Under the pieces are notes generated by a model. That model saw only the letters and a program-made list of their open reading frames with translations. It did not search any database and had not been told where the DNA came from. Below are positions 33,863 to 42,075 of a stretch of 64,000 nt of DNA, piece by piece. Both the position numbers and the translations under genes were made by a program. The first letter of the stretch is position 1. Each line of letters opens with the position of its first letter. Where the stretch lies: NCBI RefSeq assembly GCF_014651055.1, contig NZ_BMWD01000022.1:1-64000 (forward strand), read 5' to 3'. Source of the DNA: Streptomyces fructofermentans. GTDB taxonomy: Bacteria > Actinomycetota > Actinomycetes > Streptomycetales > Streptomycetaceae.

Positions 33863-34840
33863 GTGCTGACCACACGATTCAGTACGGCGTTCGGCGTCGA
33901 ACACCCCATCGTCCAGGGCGGTATGCAGTGGGTGGGCGTGGCGGAGCTGGTCTCGGCGGTCGCGAACGCGGGCGCCCTCGGCTTCCTCACCGCGCTCACC
34001 CAGCCGACACCGGAGGCGCTGGTGAAGGAGATCGAACGCTGCCGGGAGATGACCGACAAGCCGTTCGGCGTGAATCTGACGATCCTGCCGACCATCACGC
34101 CGCCGCCCTACGACGAGTACCGGCGCGCGATCATCGAATCCGGTGTCACCGTCGTGGAGACGGCCGGCTCCAGTCCCGAGGCGCACCTGCCGGAGTTCCG
34201 CGCGCACAACGTCAAGGTGCTGCACAAGTGCACCAGCGTGCGGCACGCGGTGAAGGCCGAGGAGATCGGCGTCGACGCCGTGAGCATCGACGGGTTCGAG
34301 TGCGCCGGCCACCCCGGCGAGGACGACATCCCGGGACTGGTCCTGATCCCGGCGGCAGCACGCCGGCTCACCGTCCCCCTGATCGCCTCCGGCGGATTCA
34401 CCGACGGCCGCGGCCTGGTCGCCGCGCTCGCCCTGGGGGCCGAGGGCATCAGCATGGGCACGCGCTTCCTGTGCACAGTGGAGTCACCGGTGCACCCCGG
34501 CGTCAAGGAGCGGATCGTCGCCAACACAGAACTCGACACCGAGCTGATCCTCCGCTCCCTGCGCAACACCGCGCGGGTCGCCAGCAACTCGGTCAGCCGC
34601 AAGGTCGTCGAGATCCTCGACGACGGCGGCGAGTTCGCGGACGTCCGGCAACTCGTCTCGGGCGCCCGGGGACGCACGGTCTTCGACAGCGGCGACGTGG
34701 AGGCGGGCATCTGGAGCGCCGGCTTGGCCCAAGGGCTCATCGACGACATCCCGACCGTCGACGATGTCGTGCGGCGCACCGTCGCCGAGGCCGACGACCT
34801 GATCTCCGGGCGGCTCACCGCCTTCCGCCGGGCGGCCTGA
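33863..34840 (+). CDS. Nitronate monooxygenase / 2-nitropropane dioxygenase-like FMN protein
   Basis: A 325-residue TIM-barrel FMN enzyme. It shows VEHPIVQGGMQWVGVAELVS, the phosphate-binding IASGGFTDGRGLVAALALGA, GISMGTRF and a central DGFECAGHPGE with the histidine typical of the family. Members oxidise nitronates or act as enoyl reductases (FabK-like); many are found within fatty-acid-type operons where their substrate is unknown. GTG start at 33863, nine bases after the dehydrogenase stop, with a GGGG-rich ribosome site. The co-location with acyl-CoA genes favours a role in lipid-like catabolism. Confidence 0.82.
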   Translation: MLTTRFSTAFGVEHPIVQGGMQWVGVAELVSAVANAGALGFLTALTQPTPEALVKEIERCREMTDKPFGVNLTILPTITPPPYDEYRRAIIESGVTVVETAGSSPEAHLPEFRAHNVKVLHKCTSVRHAVKAEEIGVDAVSIDGFECAGHPGEDDIPGLVLIPAAARRLTVPLIASGGFTDGRGLVAALALGAEGISMGTRFLCTVESPVHPGVKERIVANTELDTELILRSLRNTARVASNSVSRKVVEILDDGGEFADVRQLVSGARGRTVFDSGDVEAGIWSAGLAQGLIDDIPTVDDVVRRTVAEADDLISGRLTAFRRAA

Positions 34841-34959
34841 AGCGGGCCACGACCCGCCCCGCTCGTCCGGCGGGGACGCCGGCCCTCCGCGCGGACGCCG
34901 TCGGCGTGGAGAGGGCAGCGGCCGATGGTGCGACGCGGGCCCGTGCGGGGCCGCGCGGG

Positions 34960-35598
34960 CTACGACTCGGAACCGCGCGCGATGCCGAGGGTGGCCAGCA
35001 GGTCCTCGTGGAACTGGAACCACACGGTGTGGCAGGAGTCCTGGCCGACCGCGTCGACCCATCGCCGTTCGCCCCGTTCCACCCGGGCGATCGCCGCGGA
35101 GTAGCGGCCCGCGTAGCCGTCGAAGCGCGTCAGCGTTTCGGCGAGTCCGGTGCACAGGGCCGTCAGACGCCTGCCGAAGGAGCCAAGGCTGTCGATCACC
35201 CGGTCGTCCCAGCCGAAGTCGGTGTGGTCGTTGGCCGCCAGGGGATCGCCCGGAGCGGGCCGCACCTGCCAGCGGGTGACCGCCGCCTGGAAGCGGGCGT
35301 TGAGCGGCAGGAACGCGGCGTGGACCTCCATGACGGCCGGCCGCGCACCGCACGAGCTGAGCTCCGCGGCGAGCTGCCGCTCGTTCTCCGCCCGCCCCCG
35401 CTCGGTGAGACTCCAACCGCCCGTACCGGCGAAGTCCGCGCGGCGGACCCATCCGTACGACTCGTAGTCGAGCAGCAGCTCGGCGGCGGTTGCGGGGTCA
35501 AGGCCGAAGCGCGCGGCCGCCGAGCGTGCCTCGACCATGCCGCCCAGCCGCACGGCGTGCAGGACCAGCAGACCGGTGTCCGAGACGTGTGATGGCAT
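34960..35598 (-). CDS. Winged-helix protein of unknown function
   Basis: A 212-residue protein whose N-terminal 75 residues look like a winged-helix unit (LLVLHAVRLGGMVEARSAAA, then LTERGRAENERQLAAEL), while the rest is helical with many Trp and Phe (VTRWQ, HTVWFQFHEDLL). MarR-like regulators of this size occur in Streptomyces, but the typical dimer domain is not evident. It stands alone between the catabolic operon and a secreted protein gene. The function is unassigned. Confidence 0.5.
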   Translation of the reverse strand: MPSHVSDTGLLVLHAVRLGGMVEARSAAARFGLDPATAAELLLDYESYGWVRRADFAGTGGWSLTERGRAENERQLAAELSSCGARPAVMEVHAAFLPLNARFQAAVTRWQVRPAPGDPLAANDHTDFGWDDRVIDSLGSFGRRLTALCTGLAETLTRFDGYAGRYSAAIARVERGERRWVDAVGQDSCHTVWFQFHEDLLATLGIARGSES

Positions 35599-35698
35599 AC
35601 GTCCATGATCGCATCCGGCCCGGACACCGGCAGCCCCGGCTCAGGTTGGACATCCGTCCGCACGGGCGCTCGACCGGGAGGGCCGGCCGTGCGAGCCG

Positions 35699-36160
35699 CT
35701 AGCAGAACCGGGTGTCCGGGAGCACGTTGTCCGGGTAGTCGATGTAGTAACTGGCCATCCAGCCGTCGAAGTTGGGCGTGATGATGTAGACCCAGTACGG
35801 GTTGCCGCCCACGGTCTGGCTGCCGGTCCGCTGGCACCAGACCTCGAAGGACGTGCCCGGGTTCACCTGTCCCCGGATGTTCGGACAGTTGGCCGTGGAC
35901 GGCGACATGCCACAGGTCGTGACGCTGGCGTTGTTGTGGCGCACGTTCACGTTCGTCGCCCAGGTGGTGAAGGCGCGCTGGATGGTGACATCGCCTTCGC
36001 CCTTGCCCGCGACGGCGGGCAGGGAGCCAGGTGCCACGGTGCCGACTGCTCCCGCGGGGACGCCGACCGCCGCGGACTCCAGTTGACTGGCGCCCGCGGA
36101 CGGGGCCATCGCGAACACTGCCGCCAACGCCATCAGCGCGCCGAGAAATGCCTTGCGCAT
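35699..36160 (-). CDS. Secreted SH3-like/cell-surface small protein
   Basis: A 153-residue exported protein. A signal peptide (MRKAFLGALMALAAVFAMAP, then SAGAS) is followed by a Gly/Ala/Val segment. The C-terminal domain is compact (ATNVNVRHNNASVTTCG, GTSFEVWCQRTG, YWVYIITPNFDGWMAS) with four cysteines suggesting two disulfides. The layout resembles bacterial SH3-type wall-binding domains. The ATG at 36160 has AAGGAG. The dyad at 36404 may control it. Confidence 0.68.
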   Translation of the reverse strand: MRKAFLGALMALAAVFAMAPSAGASQLESAAVGVPAGAVGTVAPGSLPAVAGKGEGDVTIQRAFTTWATNVNVRHNNASVTTCGMSPSTANCPNIRGQVNPGTSFEVWCQRTGSQTVGGNPYWVYIITPNFDGWMASYYIDYPDNVLPDTRFC

Positions 36161-36530
36161 CACAACTCCTTGTCGATGGGACGACCTTGTCCAGCGCCGC
36201 CGCTCCTGACGAGCGCTCTCCGCTGCGGCCCGCCGGACCGGTAGGGGTCGCAGCGGGGAGCGACCCTGCCGACCCTGCGATTCGGCGTCGATCCCCCCGG
36301 GCATCGACGCAGTGCAGGGCCGGACAGCCTCCGTAGCGCCAGCGGGCCGCCGTATCCCGTGACGGGTTGCAGCGAGACTAGGAGCAGGCGGGCGGGCGGG
36401 GACCCTGACAGATGTCAGGACCCCGTGCCATGCCTCCCCGTGCATGGCCCCGCAGGGTGCACCCGAGGCACACACCCAGAACTCCGGTTTCCTTCTTGGC
36501 AAATATGATCTTGTCTGGTGAGATCACCGG
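36161..36530. other. Divergent intergenic region
   Basis: These 370 bases separate the secreted protein gene (leftward) from the DUF6215-like gene (rightward). They carry the CCTGACA-GA-TGTCAGG dyad and the weaker TGATCT/AGATCA inverted repeat at 36506-36526. No gene was seen. Confidence 0.45.
36404..36419. promoter_or_regulatory. Dyad CCTGACA-GA-TGTCAGG
   Basis: Perfect seven-base arms around two bases, 245 bases upstream of the secreted protein start. Sites containing TGACA-N2-TGTCA are typical of NarL/LuxR-type response regulators. No adjacent regulator is encoded. Confidence 0.45.
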
Positions 36531-37565
36531 ATGATCGGTTTCATCATCCGTCGACTGCCCTTCTGGGTCCGTGAGCCGCTGCTCATCGTGGTCGGGTCCG
36601 TCCTCGGCGTACGCATCATGTATCTCGCCGTCCACGATCACGACCGGGTCGCCGCCGGTCTCGGCGTGGTGTTCCTCGTGTTCACCGCGATACGTGTCCA
36701 TGTGGTGATCCGGGCCCTGCGCACGCGCCGCGATCCGGGTCCGGCGGCCCCCGCGGACGGAACGGCAGCCGATTCCGCTGCCCAGGCCCAACCCTCGGTC
36801 CAGGCCCAAACCCAGCTCCAGGCCCAGGTGCCCGAGCCCGGGCGGCGTCCTGGCCCGGCCACGCCGGAGAAGGAGCCCAACCCGTGGGGGCAGGCCTTCG
36901 CCGCGGTGGCCGTGTTCGGGGCACTCGGCGCCGCGGTGTGGTTCGGCCCGCGCTTCATGCCGTCCGACACCACTGCCCCACAACCCGTCTCGTGCTCGGA
37001 CGAGGCGCACGGGAAGCTCCCGAAGGCCTACCGCGACACACCCCGGCCGGTGACCGGTGACGAGCTGTGCAAGGCGCTCAACCGGCCGGAACTGGCCGAA
37101 CTCCTCGGGACGCCCGGCGAGAGCGCGACCTCTGTCTCCAGCGCCGACAACACCGCTCCCCTGACCGACGGGAAGGTCGCCCAGCCGGAGGCCGAGGTCG
37201 CGTTCGACACGTACACCGTGAACGTCTCGGCCACCTACAACCACCTCACCACCGACCAGTACGTGAAGCTCATGAGGTCCGGGAACGAGAGTGACGTCAA
37301 GACGCTCACGGTCCTCGGCCGCCCCGCGTTCCTCTCCTCGGACCACACCATGAGGATCGAGATCAACCTCGGGGGCGGCGGATCCGGTGGACCGGTCGAA
37401 GAGGGCCCCCTGGCCCGGACGCTGACCGTGGCGCTCGACCGCGACGACAAGGGCGGCTACTGCGAGATCACCGTGTGGAGCTCGTCCGGAGCCCTCCCGG
37501 ACGACAGGGCCCTCCTCGACATCTCCGAGAAGGTGCTGCCCGGAATCCCCGGCCGGACCGCGTGA
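36531..37565 (+). CDS. DUF6215-like membrane protein
   Basis: The 344-residue protein has two N-terminal membrane helices (EPLLIVVGSVLGVRIMYLAV and VAAGLGVVFLVFTAI), a Gln/Ala/Pro-rich linker (residues 65-110), a third helix (FAAVAVFGALGAAVWFG) and a C-terminal extracytoplasmic domain (CSDEAHGKLPKAYRD ... YCEITVWSSSGALP) with three cysteines. The C-terminal domain resembles DUF6215 proteins of Streptomyces, whose role is unknown. The ATG at 36531 has no clear Shine-Dalgarno sequence, and a TGATCT/AGATCA inverted repeat lies just upstream. Confidence 0.6.
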   Translation: MIGFIIRRLPFWVREPLLIVVGSVLGVRIMYLAVHDHDRVAAGLGVVFLVFTAIRVHVVIRALRTRRDPGPAAPADGTAADSAAQAQPSVQAQTQLQAQVPEPGRRPGPATPEKEPNPWGQAFAAVAVFGALGAAVWFGPRFMPSDTTAPQPVSCSDEAHGKLPKAYRDTPRPVTGDELCKALNRPELAELLGTPGESATSVSSADNTAPLTDGKVAQPEAEVAFDTYTVNVSATYNHLTTDQYVKLMRSGNESDVKTLTVLGRPAFLSSDHTMRIEINLGGGGSGGPVEEGPLARTLTVALDRDDKGGYCEITVWSSSGALPDDRALLDISEKVLPGIPGRTA

Positions 37566-37716
37566 CACCCACCGGCGGCCGCAGGCCGGCCACTGAGAAG
37601 CTTGCGAGCAACTCATGCCTAAAATAAGCAATTTGATGGGACGTCAAGTCGTGTACGCGTGACATCCTGTCCGGCGCGGACCGGGACACTCGACCGGAGC
37701 GGCGGGCATCATTCGG

Positions 37717-37742
37717 TGTGTACGCCGGGCCGTGCGTACACA
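37717..37742. promoter_or_regulatory. Perfect inverted repeat before the PH-like gene
   Basis: TGTGTACGC and GCGTACACA are exact nine-base complements with an eight-base spacer, 68 bases before the start at 37810. The spacing suits a dimeric repressor. Confidence 0.45.
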
Positions 37743-37809
37743 GGCAGGGGTACGCACTCGGTGAGAGCGTCGCGCACGATGCGCACCCGGGCACCGCTCG
37801 AGGAGTGTC

Positions 37810-38196
37810 ATGAGTCAGCAAGAGCTGAGGCAGGTCCTGCGTCCCCATCTGCGCGAGGAGACACTGAAGGCGGCACTGTCCGGGTACCTCGGTGCCGGGT
37901 TCCGCCGAGTCGTCCTCGGAGTGACCGACCGCCGAGTGCTCCTCGTGAGGAGTTCCTACTGGTCGATCAGCAACCAGGGACTCCTGTGGGCGGACCCGCT
38001 GGACGACCTCGCCCTCGGCCGCAGACCTCGCGAGCTTCACATGAACGGCTCCTACACCGGCAACACGTACGTGCGCATACGCCGGGCCGACGGCAGCACG
38101 TTCCGCCTCAATCCCCGTACGGGCTTCATCGGCGGGAGCGACGGCACCCACCGCAGCGTCGAGGCGCTGTACTCCTCGATAGAGGGCCGCTTCTGA
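37810..38196 (+). CDS. PH-like (bacterial pleckstrin homology type) small protein
   Basis: A 128-residue soluble protein. Its beta-rich core (RRVVLGVTDRRVLLVRSSYW ... LALGRRPRELHM ... TYVRIRRADGSTFRLNP) fits the bacterial PH-like fold used in many small actinobacterial proteins. No signal peptide is present. GAGGAGTGTC before the ATG at 37810 is a good ribosome site. A long inverted repeat lies upstream and a hairpin terminator downstream. Similar PH-like modules form the N-terminal half of the PASTA protein at 62082. Function unknown. Confidence 0.6.
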   Translation: MSQQELRQVLRPHLREETLKAALSGYLGAGFRRVVLGVTDRRVLLVRSSYWSISNQGLLWADPLDDLALGRRPRELHMNGSYTGNTYVRIRRADGSTFRLNPRTGFIGGSDGTHRSVEALYSSIEGRF

Positions 38197-38491
38197 CCAC
38201 CGCCGCCCAACCTCTCACTCGGCGTGGACTTTTCTACTCCAGGGCGTTCCAGTCCCGCAGGCGGCGCAGTCCTGTGGTCGGCTGGTCAGCCACTCTCTCG
38301 ACCCGGGATGCCGTGCCTCCTGGGCGGCCACCCGCACCGACCTCACGAGCGGCTGCCGGCGGTCGTCCCACCCCCGCTCCTCCGTGCGCGGCCGCGTGTG
38401 CTCAAAGGGCGCTCGGGCGGCTCCACTTGCGGAGCCGCCCGAGGACCAGCCCCCGTCGCGCGGTCACCGGGAGCGGAAGGCGGTCCGGATG
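38197..38491. other. Convergent intergenic stretch
   Basis: These 295 bases between the PH-like gene and the small leftward peptide hold only the terminator at 38412. No other gene or site was seen. The 292 bases from 38582 to 38873 likewise show nothing recognisable. Confidence 0.4.
38412..38443. terminator. Bidirectional terminator hairpin
   Basis: A 13-base perfect stem, CTCGGGCGGCTCC with its complement, and six-base loop ACTTGC. It sits between the rightward gene ending at 38196 and the small leftward peptide ending at 38492. Confidence 0.75.
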
Positions 38492-38581
38492 TCAGCGGGT
38501 TCGGATGGCGCTCGTCGTGAAGAATCCGGTGGCGGCGGCGGCGATGAGCGCGCAGACGGCGAACAGTGTGGTGCGACGCAC
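38492..38581 (-). CDS. Predicted 29-residue membrane peptide
   Basis: A GTG at 38581 preceded by AGAGAGGAC starts a 29-residue frame, VRRTTLFAVCALIAAAATGF followed by FTTSAIRTR. It is a positively charged N-terminus followed by one hydrophobic helix, the layout of a single-span membrane peptide or secreted leader. The terminator at 38412 lies downstream. It is too short for normal annotation; homologues would be needed to prove it. It could be an artefact. Confidence 0.45.
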   Translation of the reverse strand: MRRTTLFAVCALIAAAATGFFTTSAIRTR

Positions 38582-38873
38582 GGAACGTCCTCTCTCGATG
38601 ACAACGGTTTGCTGTCGTGCTCAACGCCGTTCATGCCCGCGGAGATTCGCCGGAGTCGCGGAAGCCACCTGCATGGACGCGACCGCACGTGGGACCGGCG
38701 CCGGTTCCGGGTACGGAGGCGGTGGCTGCCCGGCTCGACGGGCCCCGTCCGCCACGCGCCGCACGGAGTGCGCGGGACCTTCGGCCGACGGGCTTCAACC
38801 CCCGCCCGGGGTCCGCCCGGACGAAACCGCCGGGCGGACCCCGGACCCCTGAGTGGCGGGGTCCCGGAGGGGT

Positions 38874-39422
38874 TCAGCGCTTGAGGGTGAAGGTGAAGTC
38901 TCCTGAGAGCCTGCCGGTCAGGCGGACCGCCGAGACGAGTCGGCCCTCCGCCAGGTGTCTCTCGACCTCCGCCCGCGACAGACCGCACCCTTCGGCGATC
39001 AGTCGCACCGGCCGGACGGGTATCCGCGCCGCGAAGCGGACCGAGACGTCGACCACCTCACGGTCCAGGTGCTCCGATCCACCGGTGTCGAGGCGCCAGG
39101 CGCCGGTCCAGTCGAGGGCTGCCCGATTGCGCCCGAGTACGACCGGGTCCTGGAGCAGCTCAGCTGTCAGGACGGGGTCGTTGGCGTGCAGGCGGTCCAG
39201 CAGTTCGGGCCGTACTGAACGCACGTTCGCCCGCTCGAAGACGGTGAGCTTGGCCGTTTCCCCGCAGGCGGTGCAGAGCACGAGGAGCCAGGCGTCGAGG
39301 AGCTTGTGGTGTGCGTTGACGCGGAATCTGCGGCTCGCGCGGAAGCGGTCGGACGCGCAGACGTGGCAACGGCGGAGGACGAGTGGCAGGCAGGTGGGCA
39401 CGACGGCCCAATCGATGAGCAC
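38874..39422 (-). CDS. DUF1062 protein
   Basis: A 182-residue protein starting from a GTG at 39422: W-VVPT-LPLVLRRCHVC with a Cys pair, RFRVNAHHKLLDAWLLVLC and a second Cys pair, CTACGETAK. This is the pattern of DUF1062 (zinc-ribbon-like N-terminus). The C-terminal half is a helix-turn-helix-like region (LIAEGCGLSRAEVERHLAEG). Function is unknown. No clear ribosome site was seen. Confidence 0.65.
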   Translation of the reverse strand: MLIDWAVVPTCLPLVLRRCHVCASDRFRASRRFRVNAHHKLLDAWLLVLCTACGETAKLTVFERANVRSVRPELLDRLHANDPVLTAELLQDPVVLGRNRAALDWTGAWRLDTGGSEHLDREVVDVSVRFAARIPVRPVRLIAEGCGLSRAEVERHLAEGRLVSAVRLTGRLSGDFTFTLKR

Positions 39423-39732
39423 AGGGGTACACCGGTTTCAGTGAGAGTCCGCAGCAAGAAGGAGCGCGGCGCACAGGCGCGACGCGCGACAGTTCAGCAA
39501 TCGGGAGGTCTCACACGGTGTACAACGGCACGTCCTTACCCAGGCGACTCGGTTCGGCAGCACGGTAGCGGCGCGCGGCGGCGCCGTTCCACTGGTTTTC
39601 GGTCGGCTTCGACCGTTCGCTCCGCCGGGACGGCCCGCCCGGCACCCGTCCGGAGCGCAGACCTCGAACGATCAGCGCCGTACGGTCGTCACTGGGCCCC
39701 GGAGAGGGACCGGCGAGGGGTCGCGCCGGGCG
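39423..39732. other. Intergenic region without recognised features
   Basis: About 310 bases between DUF1062 and the lipoprotein. No coding, promoter or hairpin structure stands out. Confidence 0.4.
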
Positions 39733-40329
39733 TCAGCCCTCGCTCCAGCCGCACACATGGGCCTTCTGCACGGGCTCGGTGGAGACGGTCCCGTCGAAGC
39801 CCGTGACCATCTCGTACTCGATGGACACCGTGATCCGACCGCCGTAGAACGAGGCCTCACCGCTCATCAGGCTGTACTCGCCGCTGTACTGGCCGTCGTC
39901 CGAGGTCGCCTCCACGACCTGCTCCCACCGCGCGTAGCCGCGGCGGAGTTCGATGCTGCGGGTGCCGTCGGTGAAGGACTTGGGCGTCTGGTCGGACGCG
40001 GGCAGGGTGTACGAGGCGCAGTTGCCCACCGGTTCGTCGGCCGGCTCCGGGGAGTCGATACCACCGCCCGTGGTGCCGTAGGTATCGTCGCCGATGCCGT
40101 CCGAGCCCGAGGAGGTCCCGGAGGTGCCCGATCCCGAAGTGCTGGTTCCCGAGGTGGTGGACCCGGGCGTGCCCGTGCTCGAACCGCCCGACGTACCGGA
40201 GGTGCCGGATGTACCCGAGGTGTCGTCTCCCCCGCCCCCGCCCCCGCCCCCGCAGCCGCTCAGCAGGAACAGGGTGAGCAGGACCGCGACCGCCGGCCCG
40301 CGGGTGCGCGTGCGGTGCTTGTTCTCCAT
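39733..40329 (-). CDS. Lipoprotein with Gly/Ser/Thr-rich linker
   Basis: A 198-residue lipoprotein: basic N-terminus, hydrophobic stretch, lipobox LLSGC, then eight Gly residues and a low-complexity Thr/Ser/Gly repeat (GTSGTSGTSGG and similar, residues 34-90). The C-terminal domain (NCASYTLPASDQTPKSFTDG ... QKAHVCGWSEG) holds two Cys that may pair. The linker probably extends the domain from the membrane. GGGGGAG precedes the ATG. The function is unknown; the linker DNA is a microsatellite-like repeat that could vary between strains. Confidence 0.75.
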   Translation of the reverse strand: MENKHRTRTRGPAVAVLLTLFLLSGCGGGGGGGGDDTSGTSGTSGTSGGSSTGTPGSTTSGTSTSGSGTSGTSSGSDGIGDDTYGTTGGGIDSPEPADEPVGNCASYTLPASDQTPKSFTDGTRSIELRRGYARWEQVVEATSDDGQYSGEYSLMSGEASFYGGRITVSIEYEMVTGFDGTVSTEPVQKAHVCGWSEG

Positions 40330-40592
40330 GGCTCCCCCAGGTCGGCCGTGCGGACAAGGTCCGTTCTACGTCCGCGCACGTCCACGCTGTGGCCGGTTGC
40401 CCGCCCGCGGGCCCAGAACCCCCTTCCGGATTCGAACGCCGTAGTCCGTTCGCCGCAGGCCGCCTCCCCACGTCACGAGGCCGCTCCGACCTGAATGTCG
40501 TACGCGACCCATGCGGCCCCTTGCCCGAGCCGGCACCGATCGGGGCCCGGATCCTCCCGCCGGGACAGGCATCCGCGGACGGGGGAACGAAA

Positions 40593-40626
40593 GCGGGGCG
40601 GGTCGGCTCACGCCGTCCCGCCCCGC
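40593..40626. terminator. Terminator hairpin downstream of terD
   Basis: GCGGGGCGGG and CCCGCCCCGC are exact complements with a 14-base loop. The hairpin begins eleven bases after the terD stop on the leftward strand. Confidence 0.7.
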
Positions 40627-40636
40627 CCGACAACTC

Positions 40637-41221
40637 CTACTTGCTCGCGGCGAACCGCATCAGGGCCTGCTCGTCACCCTGCTTGATCTTCCCGGTCTCA
40701 TTGATGACCTGGAGCTTCCAACTGCCCCCGACCCGAATCGCCTTGGCGACCGCGCAGCCGTTGTCGTTGCTGAGGAGGCTCGGCCAGATGTCGGCGACCT
40801 GCTGCGTGGTGCCGCCCGTCGCGTCGTACACCTTGAAACTGATGTTGCGCGCCTTCTGGAAGGAACTGCTCTTCTTGTACGCGGCGGCGACGAAGACGAT
40901 CGCCGTGATGTTGCCGGGCACACGGCCGAACTCGACGGTCACCGTCTCGTCGTCACCGTCGCCGCGCCCGGTCTGGTTGTCGCCGCTGTGCACCAGGGAG
41001 CCGTTGCCCAGCGGGTCCAGGGAGTCAAGTCCCGCGAGACGCACCGGGTCCGCACCCTGCATTGCGATGGCGATGAGGTCGAGGTCCGTGCCCGCCTTCT
41101 GGCGGAGCTTGCCGAGCAGCCCGCCGCTGCTGCCGACCGTGGGGTCCCAGGACACCCCGATGGACAGATGCGTCACTCCGTCCAGATCCGCCGGGCCGTC
41201 TTCCTTCGTAAGCGTGATCAT
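40637..41221 (-). CDS. TerD-family protein
   Basis: A 194-residue TerD/TerZ-family protein. These calcium-binding proteins, linked to tellurite resistance and general stress, are present in many Streptomyces copies. The acidic calcium-binding motif region is clear: DLDLIAIAMQGADPVRLAGL, NQTGRGDGDDETVTV and a C-terminal MRFAASK. The ATG at 41221 has AGAGGAA upstream; a longer frame is not supported. A strong hairpin follows. Alone here, without TerC or kinase partners. Confidence 0.9.
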   Translation of the reverse strand: MITLTKEDGPADLDGVTHLSIGVSWDPTVGSSGGLLGKLRQKAGTDLDLIAIAMQGADPVRLAGLDSLDPLGNGSLVHSGDNQTGRGDGDDETVTVEFGRVPGNITAIVFVAAAYKKSSSFQKARNISFKVYDATGGTTQQVADIWPSLLSNDNGCAVAKAIRVGGSWKLQVINETGKIKQGDEQALMRFAASK

Positions 41222-41463
41222 GCCTGTTCCTCTTGATCGTGGGACTGCCTGTATGCAGTGTGCCTCGCTCTCCCCCGCCCCCATACCCCAGGGCCCCACA
41301 AAACCCACCAGAACCTGCCCTCTCATCGCACTCGGCGCGATCACGAGCACCCCGGCGGTGCGCCGGGGCCGCAGAACCCGGCTCCGCACGGCTCCCCGCG
41401 GCCGAGTGACTCCGGCCCGCCCGGGCCGGGGCGGTGGCCGGAATTCCGCCCTACGATCGGACG

Positions 41464-42009
41464 GTGGACCCGGCAACCTGGCTGAACGTCCTGGCCGTCG
41501 CGATCTCCGTGACCGCGGTGGTGGCCTCCATGTGGTTCGGCGCCCGCCAAGTACGCATCGCCCAGCATGCCAACCACCTGCCGGCCTTCATGGAACTCCT
41601 GGCGGAGTTCCGCGATCCGCGGATGCACGAGCAGTACGCCTATGTGTGCTCGGAGCTGGGGCGGCGGCACTCGCCCGACAACGGGCTGCGAGGCCTGCCG
41701 CCCGAGGCCAGGACAGCCGTGTACAGCATCGCGTACTTCTTCCAGACCCTGGCCGGCATGTACGCGGTCGGGGTGATCGACGAGACCACGGCCGTCATCA
41801 TGGTCCGCGGCCGTGCGGCGAAGGTCTGGAGCGCCATCGAGCCCTACGTGGAACGTGAACGGCAGTACCCCGACGTGGACCCGGACCTGCTCTCTCTGCT
41901 GCAGGCTTTCGCCCGCATCTCCGCCACCTTCCACGGACCGACCGCCGAACAGCTCCTCGCGGCCCGCCGTCGACGCGCTGCCCGCGGCCTGCCGCTCCAC
42001 CGGACCTGA
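41464..42009 (+). CDS. DUF4760-like membrane-anchored protein
   Basis: A 181-residue protein with one N-terminal membrane helix (TWLNVLAVAISVTAVVASMW) and a cytoplasmic helical domain that begins QVRIAQHANHLPAFMELLAEF. The size and arrangement fit DUF4760 proteins of unknown function. The GTG at 41464 (VDPATWLN) was chosen since it starts just before the membrane helix. No adjacent partner is apparent, though a short GC-rich inverted repeat lies about 100 bases upstream. Confidence 0.55.
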   Translation: MDPATWLNVLAVAISVTAVVASMWFGARQVRIAQHANHLPAFMELLAEFRDPRMHEQYAYVCSELGRRHSPDNGLRGLPPEARTAVYSIAYFFQTLAGMYAVGVIDETTAVIMVRGRAAKVWSAIEPYVERERQYPDVDPDLLSLLQAFARISATFHGPTAEQLLAARRRRAARGLPLHRT

Positions 42010-42075
42010 GCCCGTGGCGGCACGCATTCCCGGACGGGGTCCGGACGCCGGGTGCCGTGAGGTCGCCCGGGGCGG

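Noticed and set aside
32482..35592. 1,036-residue rightward frame
   Set aside because: It runs through the acyl-CoA dehydrogenase and flavoprotein genes in another frame, is Arg/His/Pro-rich and has no domain.
34960..35598. The winged-helix protein as regulator of the acyl-CoA operon
   Set aside because: It is convergent with the operon and separated from its promoter by 4.9 kb; the TetR gene within the group is a better candidate.
36506..36526. TGATCT/AGATCA as operator of the DUF6215-like gene
   Set aside because: Six-base arms with a nine-base spacer are expected by chance at this frequency; kept only as a note in the region entry.
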